Source: Acidaminococcus fermentans_A (lineage in GTDB: Bacteria; Bacillota; Negativicutes; Acidaminococcales; Acidaminococcaceae). Taken from it: a stretch of DNA of 64,000 bases. Positions within the stretch are counted from its first letter, which is position 1, and every line of letters begins with the position of its first letter. The notes below the pieces were generated by a model that saw nothing but the letters and a program-made list of their open reading frames with translations, was not told where the DNA came from and ran no database searches. Positions 1 through 6,167 of the stretch are shown here, piece by piece. Where the stretch lies: assembly GCF_052216985.1 (NCBI RefSeq), contig NZ_JBQOUY010000004.1:84479-148478 (forward strand). The letters are read 5' to 3'. A program made the translations under genes and the position numbers.

Positions 1-623
1 TGTTCGAGAAAAGCGACCTGGCCCTTTCCATCCAAAAGGGCAGATTGTCACCGGCGGCTACTACCCAGCAGCAGACGGCTCTCTTTGCTTGGGGGAAAGG
101 CTACCTGGATGCCCAGGGCTGGAAACGGCTCAGCTTCTGTCACTGGGCCCGGAACAACCGAGAACGGAGCCTGTATAACACCCTGGCCCGGGGCGGAGTC
201 CATCTGTTCCCCTTCGGCTGCGGGGCTGGAGGCCATGTGGACGGTGTTTCTACCATGCTCCACCGGGCCCTGCCCATGTACGAAAAAATGGTATCCGCTG
301 GCCAGAAACCCCTTATGTTCCTCCAGCAGGAATCTCCTTATGCCCGGATCGCTGACCGGATCCAGGCTCAGCTGAACCAGTGCCGTTTGGATCTGGAAGA
401 CTTGGCCCGTATGGACAGCCGTCTTTCCGGCCTCCAGTGGCTGGGTGACCTATGGGAAGAGTATGGGCTCTGGAAGCACAATGGATATCTGTATCATCTT
501 ACTGAAGCTGGACAGTTCTGGGAAGTGAACATGACCCAGACGGTCCTGGAATGTGTGGAACTGCTCCTGGAAGGAGCGGAGCAGAGGAAAGTAGCGGAGG
601 CAAGGGTGGCGGAGCAGGGCTGA
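1..623 (+). CDS. C-terminal part of a radical SAM protein, HutW/ChuW-like (partial)
   Basis: The reading frame is open from base 3 to the TGA at 621-623, so the gene starts left of the window; the first in-window start-like codon (TTG 45) lies inside it. The visible 206 residues hold a conserved FGCGAGG segment followed by an HRALPMYEKM helix. This resembles the C-terminal region of the HutW/ChuW branch of HemN-like radical SAM enzymes, which open the heme ring anaerobically. The CxxxCxxC cluster motif would be upstream and cannot be seen, so a HemN-like or other relative is possible. The family call is from memory of the motif, not from a search. A repeat-rich spacer follows. Confidence 0.55.
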   Translation, partial: FEKSDLALSIQKGRLSPAATTQQQTALFAWGKGYLDAQGWKRLSFCHWARNNRERSLYNTLARGGVHLFPFGCGAGGHVDGVSTMLHRALPMYEKMVSAGQKPLMFLQQESPYARIADRIQAQLNQCRLDLEDLARMDSRLSGLQWLGDLWEEYGLWKHNGYLYHLTEAGQFWEVNMTQTVLECVELLLEGAEQRKVAEARVAEQG

Positions 624-649
624 GGCTACCATTACTTCTATCGCATAAC

Positions 650-777
650 CCAGGCGCACGATATGGATCCAGCTGCTTTGTCAGCGGGGATTTTCGAAAG
701 CGACATGTACCATTTAGTACTATGCCACATTCGAAAATCCCCGCTTTCGCGCATCTGGACCCATCTCGTGTGCCTGG
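650..777. repeat. 128-bp imperfect inverted repeat (large hairpin)
   Basis: The arms 650-697 and 731-777 are mutually complementary. The inner 14 bp are perfect (GCGGGGATTTTCGA at 684-697 against 731-744), and the outer 25 bp or so match with a few differences (CCAGG..CACGATATGGATCCAG against its complement ending CCTGG at 777). The spacer is about 33 bp. No ORF of coding character crosses it. It could be a MITE-like element or a large RNA hairpin after the upstream gene. A diverged direct copy of its right edge (GTGTGCCTGGAAAAAATCGG) recurs at about 838-857. Confidence 0.6.
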
Positions 778-875
778 AAAAAATCGGGGGAATGCCGCAC
801 GGACCAAATCTTTTCTTTCGTGCATTGGGGCCTTCTTGTGTGCAGGGAAAGAAATAGGAGGGCTTCCGGCTCATC

Positions 876-932
876 GCAAACAAGCTGACGTCTGATCTCT
901 GAAAGTCCTGTAAAGGCCGTTCTGACTTCTTT
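876..932. repeat. Half copy of intergenic repeat family A
   Basis: This stretch matches the right half of the fuller copies at 7893-8033 and 37601-37738. It contains the core AAGCTGACGTCTGA, then an AAGTCCTGTAAAGGCCG block, and ends TCTGACTTCTTT. The left half of the element is not recognisable here. Its position between a gene end and a promoter is like that of the other copies. Confidence 0.6.
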
Positions 933-953
933 CTTTAGTGTGAGGAGAGGTAT

Positions 954-979
954 CTAAAATTTTCTTGAAAAAATTTTAG
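954..979. other. AT-rich perfect hairpin upstream of the tRNA promoter
   Basis: CTAAAATTTT (954-963) is exactly complementary to AAAATTTTAG (970-979) around a 6-nt loop. It lies 8 bp upstream of the -35 box of the tRNA operon. It lacks the GC-rich stem of an intrinsic terminator. An upstream (UP-like) element or a protein site is possible, but nothing in the sequence decides this. Confidence 0.35.
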
Positions 980-987
980 GAATCCTG

Positions 988-1016
988 TTGACATTTTGTA
1001 CCATATTTAATATAAT
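988..1016 (+). promoter_or_regulatory. Consensus promoter of the tRNA operon
   Basis: TTGACA (988-993) and TATAAT (1011-1016) are both perfect sigma-70/SigA consensus hexamers separated by the ideal 17 bp. The first tRNA begins 29 bp downstream. This is the strongest promoter visible in the window, as expected for a stable-RNA operon. Confidence 0.9.
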
Positions 1017-1044
1017 AATCCTCGCAACGCATAAGCGTCTAAAT

Positions 1045-1119
1045 TCCCCGATAGCTCAATGGTAGAGCACTCGACTGTTAATCGAGTTGTTGTAAGTTCG
1101 AGTCTTACTCGGGGAGCCA
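1045..1119 (+). tRNA. tRNA-Asn (GTT)
   Basis: Acceptor arms TCCCCGA and TCGGGGA pair, the anticodon loop reads CTGTTAA giving anticodon GTT, the T loop is TTCGAGT, and CCA is encoded at 1117-1119. It is the first gene of the six-tRNA operon. Confidence 0.95.
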
Positions 1120-1122
1120 TGT

Positions 1123-1197
1123 GGCCGGATGGTCAAGCGGTTAAGACACCGCCCTTTCACGGCGGTATCGGGGGTTCGATTCCCCCTCCGGTCACCA
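1123..1197 (+). tRNA. tRNA-Glu (TTC)
   Basis: Acceptor GGCCGGA pairs with TCCGGTC (one G-U). The anticodon stem CCGCC/GGCGG encloses loop CTTTCAC, giving anticodon TTC. The TTCGATT T-loop and an encoded CCA are present. It starts 3 bp after tRNA-Asn. Confidence 0.95.
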
Positions 1198-1207
1198 CAT
1201 TTTTTTC

Positions 1208-1283
1208 GGGCGCTTAGCTCAGCTGGGAGAGCGTCTGCCTTACAAGCAGAATGTCAGCAGTTCGATCCTGTTAGCGCCCACCA
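1208..1283 (+). tRNA. tRNA-Val (TAC)
   Basis: Acceptor GGGCGCT pairs with AGCGCCC. The anticodon stem TCTGC/GCAGA holds loop CTTACAA, anticodon TAC. CCA is encoded at 1281-1283. Confidence 0.95.
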
Positions 1284-1327
1284 CTATTGTTGCAAAATTT
1301 TTACATATCAATGATATTGCAGTGCGA

Positions 1328-1404
1328 CGGGGCGTAGCTCAGTTTGGTAGAGCACCTGCCTTGGGAGCAGGGGGTCGTAGGTTCAAATCCTGTCGCTCCG
1401 ACCA
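1328..1404 (+). tRNA. tRNA-Pro (TGG)
   Basis: Acceptor CGGGGCG pairs with CGCTCCG. The anticodon stem CCTGC/GCAGG holds loop CTTGGGA, anticodon TGG. CCA is encoded. A 44-bp spacer separates it from tRNA-Val. Confidence 0.95.
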
Positions 1405-1412
1405 ATAATAAT

Positions 1413-1486
1413 GCGGGTGTAGCTCAATGGTAGAGCCCTAGCCTTCCAAGCTAGTTACGTGGGTTCGATTCCCATCACCCGCTCCA
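1413..1486 (+). tRNA. tRNA-Gly (TCC)
   Basis: Acceptor GCGGGTG pairs with CACCCGC. The anticodon stem CTAGC/GCTAG holds loop CTTCCAA, anticodon TCC. CCA is encoded at 1484-1486. A second glycine tRNA (GCC) is at 59385. Confidence 0.95.
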
Positions 1487-1494
1487 TTTTATTT

Positions 1495-1571
1495 GGCCCT
1501 GTAGCTCAGCTGGATAGAGCAACGGCCTTCTAAGCCGTGTGTCGAGTGTTCGAATCACTCCAGGGTCACCA
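1495..1571 (+). tRNA. tRNA-Arg (TCT)
   Basis: Acceptor GGCCCTG pairs with CAGGGTC (one G-U). The anticodon stem ACGGC/GCCGT holds loop CTTCTAA, anticodon TCT. CCA is encoded. It is the last gene of the tRNA operon; a terminator follows within 15 bp. Confidence 0.95.
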
Positions 1572-1582
1572 CTTGGAACAGC

Positions 1583-1630
1583 AGAAGCTGTGAGAAAATG
1601 AGAAATCATTTTCCACAGCTTCTTTTTTAT
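1583..1630 (+). terminator. Intrinsic terminator of the tRNA operon
   Basis: The stem AGAAGCTGTG..AAAATGA pairs with TCATTTT..CACAGCTTCT and is followed by a T-rich run. The stem sequence is almost the same as those of terminators at 3307 and 13553, although the genes they follow are unrelated. Confidence 0.85.
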
Positions 1631-1640
1631 TTTTTTTATA

Positions 1641-1684
1641 TTGACAATCATCTATATTATGCTATACTGATATCAGATAGATGA
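1641..1684 (+). promoter_or_regulatory. Promoter and candidate ArsR operator of the permease operon
   Basis: TTGACA (1641-1646) and TATACT (1663-1668) are spaced 16 bp. The half-sites TCATCTAT (1648-1655) and ATAGATGA (1677-1684) form an inverted repeat that covers the spacer and the -10 box. That position fits repression by the ArsR-type protein of this operon. The promoter is clear; the operator assignment is inference. Confidence 0.6.
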
Positions 1685-1711
1685 CAGTCAATACGATGGA
1701 GGCGGAAACAA

Positions 1712-2710
1712 ATGTGGACATTCATACAAAATGAAATCCTGGGAATGCAGTGGCTGAACCATCTGATTGGGGTCGGTCTTGGGGCGGCAGGGATGGATCT
1801 GGGTTCTCGGCTGGGGGGCAGTGTGCAGTTTTTCCTGTACGATGTGATCAAGATCTCTGTGTTGCTGGTAGTACTGATTTTCTGTGTCTCCTATATCCAG
1901 AGCTACTTCCCGCCGGAACGGAGCCGACAGATCCTGGGCCGATTCCATGGGTTGGGGGCCAATCTGATCGGGGCCCTTCTGGGAACGGTGACACCGTTCT
2001 GCTCCTGCTCCTCCATTCCCCTTTTCATGGGATTTACCAGCGCCGGCTTGTCCCAGGGGGTTACCTTTTCTTTCCTGATTTCTTCTCCCATGGTAGATCT
2101 GGGGAGCCTGGTACTGCTGATGGGAGTATTCGGTTATAAAATCGCCCTGGCCTATGTGGTGATGGGACTGGTGATTGCCGTGGCCGGCGGGACTCTGATC
2201 GAACATCTCCATATGGAGGATCAGGTGGCGGATTTCATTCGGCAGGCCCGGATAGAAACCAGCCTGGCTCCGGAACAGCTGACGGTCGGGCAGCGGACCG
2301 CTTTTGCCCGGGAGCAGGTGGAAAACACCTTCCGGAAAGTCTTTCCCTATATTCTCCTGGGGGTGGGCATCGGGGCAGTGATCCATGAATGGGTTCCGGA
2401 ACATCTGGTAACGGCTGTACTTGGGAGTCGGAACTCCTTTGGAGTGGTGCTGGCCACACTGGTGGGGGTACCCATGTATGCGGACATTTTCGGCACCATA
2501 CCGGTGGCGGAGGCATTGCTGGGAAAAGGAGCCCAGCTGGGGACAGTACTGAGCTTCATGATGGCGGTGACCACCCTGAGCCTGCCCTCCATGATCATGC
2601 TGGGCAAGGCGGTGAAACCCAAACTGTTGCGGACGTTTGTGGCCATCTGTACGGCGGGGATCATTGCCGTAGGATATGGATTCAATCTGTTCCAGGCCTG
2701 GCTGCTGTAA
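1712..2710 (+). CDS. DUF318/ArsP-type permease
   Basis: This 332-residue polytopic membrane protein has about eight hydrophobic segments. Its hallmark TPFCSCSSIPLF segment lies near residues 91-102, and a second signature (GVPMYADIFGTIPVAE) near 253-268. Both fit the DUF318 permease family, whose ArsP members export trivalent organoarsenicals. The Cys-Ser-Cys-Ser segment is visible; cargo cannot be read from sequence. The start ATG has GGAGGCGG 7 bp upstream. It is the first gene of an operon with an ArsR regulator 12 bp downstream and a thioredoxin-fold protein, an arrangement typical of metalloid or thiol-linked export. Confidence 0.85.
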   Translation: MWTFIQNEILGMQWLNHLIGVGLGAAGMDLGSRLGGSVQFFLYDVIKISVLLVVLIFCVSYIQSYFPPERSRQILGRFHGLGANLIGALLGTVTPFCSCSSIPLFMGFTSAGLSQGVTFSFLISSPMVDLGSLVLLMGVFGYKIALAYVVMGLVIAVAGGTLIEHLHMEDQVADFIRQARIETSLAPEQLTVGQRTAFAREQVENTFRKVFPYILLGVGIGAVIHEWVPEHLVTAVLGSRNSFGVVLATLVGVPMYADIFGTIPVAEALLGKGAQLGTVLSFMMAVTTLSLPSMIMLGKAVKPKLLRTFVAICTAGIIAVGYGFNLFQAWLL

Positions 2711-2722
2711 GGAGGTGAAGAC

Positions 2723-3034
2723 ATGAATGCAATGGACGCGGCAGTGATCTGCAAGGCCCTGGGGGATTCCAACCGGATCCGGATCGTGGAGCTGCTGACC
2801 CAGGGGGAACTGTGTGGCTGCAAACTGCTGGAGTATTTTAACATTACCCAGCCTACCCTGTCCCACCATATGAAGGTACTGGCAGAATGTGGGTTGATCT
2901 GCAGCCGGAAGGAATGGAAGAATACCTATTATTCCCTGAACTGTGAAACCCTCACGGCATTCAGGAATTATATAGGAACGCTGACCTGCCGAAAAGGGAG
3001 AGCCTGTAGCTGCATGGATGAAAGCGGAAGATAG
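2723..3034 (+). CDS. ArsR/SmtB-family transcriptional repressor
   Basis: This 103-residue winged-helix protein contains the motif ELCGCKLLEYFNITQPTLSHH around residues 29-49, in which the Cys pair of the alpha3 site (CGC, residues 31-33) is the classical As(III)/Sb(III) sensing position. More cysteines follow at the C-terminus (CRKGRACSC). The RBS AAGGAGGTGA is ideal and lies 12 bp after the permease stop, so the two are cotranscribed. It probably represses this operon at the inverted repeat over the promoter. Confidence 0.9.
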   Translation: MNAMDAAVICKALGDSNRIRIVELLTQGELCGCKLLEYFNITQPTLSHHMKVLAECGLICSRKEWKNTYYSLNCETLTAFRNYIGTLTCRKGRACSCMDESGR

Positions 3035-3060
3035 AAAGCAATAAGAAAGGATGAGAAAAC

Positions 3061-3291
3061 ATGGTTATTCAAGTCATGGGCGGAGGATGCAGCAAATGTG
3101 AAACGCTGCTGGAAAATGTCAAGGAAGCGGTGGCCCATACGGGGAAAACGGCGGAAATCCAATATATTACGGATTTTGCCGTCATTGCTGGCAAGGGTAT
3201 TATGAGCACCCCGGCACTGGTTATCGATGGCCGGGTGGTATCCACCGGCCGGGTATTGAAAACCAAAGAAGTGGAGGATTTGCTGGGGTAA
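3061..3291 (+). CDS. Small thioredoxin-fold protein (redox-active disulfide protein 2 type)
   Basis: This 76-residue protein begins VIQVMGGGCSKCETLLENV, placing a CxxC pair (C10, C13) at the start of the first helix as in thioredoxin_3-type proteins, and ends with a cis-Pro-like STPALVIDG loop near residues 56-64. Such proteins commonly sit beside DUF318 permeases and ArsR regulators. A role in reducing or handing over metal or thiol cargo is inferred from the context. It is the third gene of the operon, 26 bp after arsR. Confidence 0.85.
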   Translation: MVIQVMGGGCSKCETLLENVKEAVAHTGKTAEIQYITDFAVIAGKGIMSTPALVIDGRVVSTGRVLKTKEVEDLLG

Positions 3292-3306
3292 GGAAAAGAG
3301 GACTGG

Positions 3307-3352
3307 AGCTGTGAAGAAATGAGAAACCATTTCTTCACAGCTTTCTTTTTTC
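3307..3352 (+). terminator. Intrinsic terminator of the ArsP operon
   Basis: AGCTGTGAAGAAATG (3307-3321) is exactly complementary to CATTTCTTCACAGCT (3328-3342), a 15-bp stem, followed by a T-rich tract. It belongs to the same stem family as 1583-1630 and 13553-13600. Confidence 0.9.
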
Positions 3353-3552
3353 ATTGAATCCATACCTCTTCGGACAATCCGGTCATACTCCCGGTCGTTC
3401 TTCATTACTCCGAAAATAGCTTCTGCCTAGATTGCAAGGTTCCTTTTCTCCGTCCTTTTTTTCCAGACCCAGGAATACTTGTTGGCATTGGCTTCGAATT
3501 TCAACATATTGACGGGATTATATCTGATTCTTCCAAACTTATGTTCAAGGGA
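3343..3552 (-). pseudogene. Deleted remnant of an IS1182-like (DDE) transposase
   Basis: On the minus strand one frame from 3552 downward joins three conserved blocks of DDE transposases: an N-terminal-like GRIRYNPVNMLK, a central FEANANKYSWVWKK, and after an in-frame TAG the C-terminal AEAIFGVMKNDREYDR..RRGMDSMKKE. A full transposase needs 400 to 500 residues, and these blocks are normally hundreds of residues apart, so two large internal deletions and a nonsense change (CAG to TAG) are implied. Stop codons precede the first block. The 3' end runs into the terminator at 3307-3352. No terminal inverted repeats were identified. Confidence 0.7.
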
Positions 3553-3959
3553 CTATTATTTCACCTTTTCTTTTTGTTTGCCCTTTTCCAGATTGCACAA
3601 CATTTTGTCAAGAAGATGCTGAAAAAATAATATAAAATATTTTTATTGATTTTTCAATCCTGTACAGAAGGGGATCAGGAAAAATGGTGCTCTAGACTGC
3701 AACTTTGCAGGGCAAGGGATAACTTTTCCTGCTTCTTCGTCTAATTTTCATCTAATCTTCATGATTCGGAAACATACTACTGTATTGACAGTCCTTCGGC
3801 AGTGAGCATACAGAACGATTCATCATGAATTTAATTTAGACATTCATAACCAAATATGATAAAATACAGCTGAAAAACTTTGGACTATACTGCCCTGCCA
3901 AGGATAGAAAGAGATGGATACAGGGAATCCAAAAGAAGAATCTGTATGGGAGGGGTATC
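3553..3959. promoter_or_regulatory. AT-rich spacer with candidate promoter of the 3H-domain repressor
   Basis: This 407-bp stretch has no coding sequence I can support. It contains a TTGACA (3785-3790) embedded in an inverted repeat CTGTAT (3780-3785)/ATACAG (3808-3813). Nearer the gene is a weaker pair, TTAGAC (3836-3841) and TAAAAT (3860-3865), with 18 bp between. A small hairpin CTGCAACTTTGCAG also occurs. Which of these drives the gene at 3960 cannot be decided by eye. Confidence 0.35.
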
Positions 3960-4496
3960 ATGAAGAATCAAGAACGAAGAAAGAAAATACTGGAAATCCT
4001 GCGGAACAGCAGGAGCCCGGTGACGGGAGATCAGCTGGCCAAGGATCTGGATGTTTCCCGCCAGGTCATTGTATTGGATATGGCTCTCCTGCGGAGTGCT
4101 GGGACGGCCATTGTTTCCACCCGGAGAGGCTACCAGATCAACGGACGGAGCCTGACCATGGATTTTGAATGCCGGTACAAAGCCATGGATACGGATGGAG
4201 TCATGGAAGAGATGAACATTGTGGTGGACAATGGGGGGATGATTGTTAGTATCACCCTACTGCCGGATTTCTGCGGACCAATCCAGGCGTTCCTGAATCT
4301 GAAGAACCGGCGGGATGTGAAGCAGTATCTGGAAAATTTCCGGACCTACAATATCCCCTTGATCGCTACCCTGTCTAAAGGGATCCATACGCTGACGGTA
4401 GCGGCTGATTCCCAGGATGAACTGGAAGCCATCCGGCAAAGCCTGCAAGAAGCGGGAATCTTGATTTCTGAAGAACCGGCCCCCAACGGAAAATAG
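3960..4496 (+). CDS. niaR: NiaR-like HTH_11/3H-domain transcriptional repressor with altered metal site
   Basis: This 178-residue protein has an N-terminal HTH_11 domain (about 7-60, with VSRQVIVLDMALLRSAG as recognition region) and a C-terminal 3H domain (about 70-170, IVVDNGGMIV, NRRDVKQYL, LSKGIHTLTV). NiaR proteins repress nicotinate uptake and NAD synthesis genes when nicotinate binds. The 3H domain normally has three histidines at a metal/ligand site. Here the first is replaced (ECRYK), the VEHP-type position reads LLPD, and GVHLHT reads GIHTLT, so only one remains. The fold is clear; the ligand may differ from nicotinate. It appears monocistronic, with no niacin gene nearby. Confidence 0.75.
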   Translation: MKNQERRKKILEILRNSRSPVTGDQLAKDLDVSRQVIVLDMALLRSAGTAIVSTRRGYQINGRSLTMDFECRYKAMDTDGVMEEMNIVVDNGGMIVSITLLPDFCGPIQAFLNLKNRRDVKQYLENFRTYNIPLIATLSKGIHTLTVAADSQDELEAIRQSLQEAGILISEEPAPNGK

Positions 4497-4502
4497 AAAT
4501 GA

Positions 4503-4556
4503 TGCGCATTTTATGAGCGATGCTCTTTTTGCCAATAAAATGCGTATTTTTTGTGT
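4503..4556 (+). terminator. Terminator after the 3H-domain repressor
   Basis: GCGCATTTTAT (from 4504) pairs with ATAAAATGCGT about 25 bp downstream, followed by TTTTTT. The loop is long, so it is a moderate-strength call. Confidence 0.6.
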
Positions 4557-4640
4557 CCTGGCCTCTTTCTTTTCTCGGCAAAAATGGATATAATATCTTT
4601 CGACTGAAAATATAGGAAAAGCTGAGGGTAAGGAGGCTGT

Positions 4641-5111
4641 ATGGATTTGAATGTTGGAATGCCAGAAATGAAAGAAGCTAAGATTTCTCCCTACCAGTGG
4701 ATGGAACGGCATTTTTTTGCCCGGCAGATCCCTCGGGATTGGAGCTCGCTCCTGGATCTGTACCTGAATTTCCATGGCCGGCTGGGACGGGTGGAATTGG
4801 CCCTGCGGGGAGCTCTGCTCCTTGGAGGGACCAGCTGCCTGACTTTCTTCCTGCTAGGATGTGTCTTCCTCTTTACCCTGTTTGAGAGTGGAGTGGGGGC
4901 TATTGCCCTGATGGGTCTGTGGCTGTTGACGTATTTTGTCATGTTCCTGTGCGGACTTTCCCTGCTGGCCCGCCGGTTCCACGATATGGACAAAAGCGGC
5001 TGGTGGGTGCTGCTGATCCTGGTCCCCATCCTGAATCTGGCCACGTATATTTATCTGTTGATCAAAAAAGGGACAAACGGGGCCAACCGGTTCGGAGCGG
5101 TACCGGAGTGA
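4641..5111 (+). CDS. DUF805 membrane protein
   Basis: This 156-residue protein has three to four hydrophobic segments between about residues 55 and 145. It shows the DUF805 hallmarks: FHGRLGRVELALR at 48-60, LLARRFHDMDKSGWW near 111-125 and a C-terminal GTNGANRFG. DUF805 proteins are small inner-membrane proteins of unknown function. The RBS AAGGAGG is well placed. A TATAAT at 4589-4594 is a likely -10 box. It is flanked by terminators on both sides, so it is probably monocistronic. Confidence 0.85.
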   Translation: MDLNVGMPEMKEAKISPYQWMERHFFARQIPRDWSSLLDLYLNFHGRLGRVELALRGALLLGGTSCLTFFLLGCVFLFTLFESGVGAIALMGLWLLTYFVMFLCGLSLLARRFHDMDKSGWWVLLILVPILNLATYIYLLIKKGTNGANRFGAVPE

Positions 5112-5152
5112 AGGAGCGGGAAGCACACAGCGGCTAGTCTCCAGACTTCCCG

Positions 5153-5193
5153 AAAAGGGGTGTGTTGCACAGCACGTGCAGCACACCCCTTTT
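5153..5193 (+). terminator. Intrinsic terminator after the DUF805 gene
   Basis: AAAAGGGGTGTGTTGCA (5153-5169) pairs with TGCAGCACACCCCTTTT (5177-5193) with one G-U or mismatch. The core TGTTGCAC recurs in several other terminators of the window. Confidence 0.85.
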
Positions 5194-5194
5194 G

Positions 5195-5203
5195 TGCTAT
5201 AAT
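5195..5203 (+). promoter_or_regulatory. Extended -10 promoter of the MoxR/VWA operon
   Basis: TGCTATAAT is a TGn-extended perfect -10 hexamer at 5198-5203, directly after the preceding terminator. No good -35 box is present, as is usual for extended -10 promoters. The next start codon is 44 bp downstream. Confidence 0.65.
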
Positions 5204-5246
5204 AAGGGATGATTCAATGAATTGTTAATCGAGGGGAGCCGCTGTC

Positions 5247-6161
5247 ATGCTGAGCTTTTTAAAGGAAGAGAAAATCAACCCGGATTTGATCCAGGGCGTG
5301 GAAAATTATCGGAAGGAGTTCCCGGCGCTGCCGGAACTGCAGTCCCGTATCCCTGTGCCCCATTTCCATTATTATGGGAAGGACATCTGGGAAGAAGCCA
5401 TTGCGGCTTTGCTGTGTGGGCAGAACCTGCTGCTGGCAGGGCCGAAAGCCACGGGCAAGAACGTGCTGGCCGAGAATCTTGCGGCAGCATTCGGCCGGCC
5501 CATGTGGAATGTCTCTTTCCATATCAATATGGATGCGACCGGGATGCTGGGCACGGATACCTTCAAAAACGGAGAAGTAGAATTCCGGCCGGGACCTGTG
5601 TACCAGTGTGCAGTCAAAGGGGGCTTCGGAGTCTTCGATGAAATCAACATGGCCCGGAACGAAGCCATGGCCGTGCTCCATTCTCTGCTGGATTTCCGGC
5701 ATACGGTGGATATCCCCGGCTATGATCTGCTCCATGCGGACAAAGCCTGCCGGTTCATTGCTACCATGAACTATGGTTACTCCGGTACCCGGGAACTGAA
5801 CGAAGCCCTGGCCTCTCGGTTTGCGGTGATCCAGCTGCCGACTATTTCCCTGGAATCCCTGGAACGGCTGCTTCGGAACGAATTCCCTGCCATCCGGAAA
5901 AATGCACTGAAGGCTTTCTGCCAGATCTTCAAGGACCTGGAAAAGAAATGCCAGGAAAGCGAAATTTCCGAAAAAGCCCTGGACCTGCGGGGGATGCTGG
6001 ATGCCATCCATCTGATGGAAGCTGGGCTGGAAGCCCACAAGGCCCTGGATCTGGGAATCGTGAACAAATCCTTTGACGAATACGAACCGGGGCTGATCCG
6101 GGACGTGATCAATCTCCATATCCCCGGCAATTACACCAAAGAAAAAATCTTCGAGGGATGA
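5247..6161 (+). CDS. MoxR-type AAA+ ATPase
   Basis: This 304-residue AAA+ protein has Walker A GPKATGKN (65-72), Walker B GVFDE (128-132), a sensor-1 region ATMN (172-175) and a candidate arginine finger R191. The overall length and pattern fit the MoxR/NorQ/CbbQ group. These ATPases work with a VWA-domain partner to remodel or activate a target protein or insert a metal. The partner is encoded 6 bp downstream. Neither norCB nor rubisco genes are nearby, so the target is unknown. The start ATG at 5247 has GAGGGGAG upstream. Confidence 0.85.
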   Translation: MLSFLKEEKINPDLIQGVENYRKEFPALPELQSRIPVPHFHYYGKDIWEEAIAALLCGQNLLLAGPKATGKNVLAENLAAAFGRPMWNVSFHINMDATGMLGTDTFKNGEVEFRPGPVYQCAVKGGFGVFDEINMARNEAMAVLHSLLDFRHTVDIPGYDLLHADKACRFIATMNYGYSGTRELNEALASRFAVIQLPTISLESLERLLRNEFPAIRKNALKAFCQIFKDLEKKCQESEISEKALDLRGMLDAIHLMEAGLEAHKALDLGIVNKSFDEYEPGLIRDVINLHIPGNYTKEKIFEG

Positions 6162-6167
6162 TGGATC

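Noticed and set aside
624..895. Several short overlapping frames between the radical SAM gene and the tRNA operon
   Set aside because: They fall in the inverted repeat and repeat family A, overlap one another on both strands and lack RBSs.
2968..3405. 145-codon minus-strand frame covering the ArsP terminator and part of arsR
   Set aside because: Only its first 25 or so residues are transposase-like and belong to the remnant at 3343-3552; the rest reads through a terminator hairpin and antisense to arsR and the thioredoxin-like gene.
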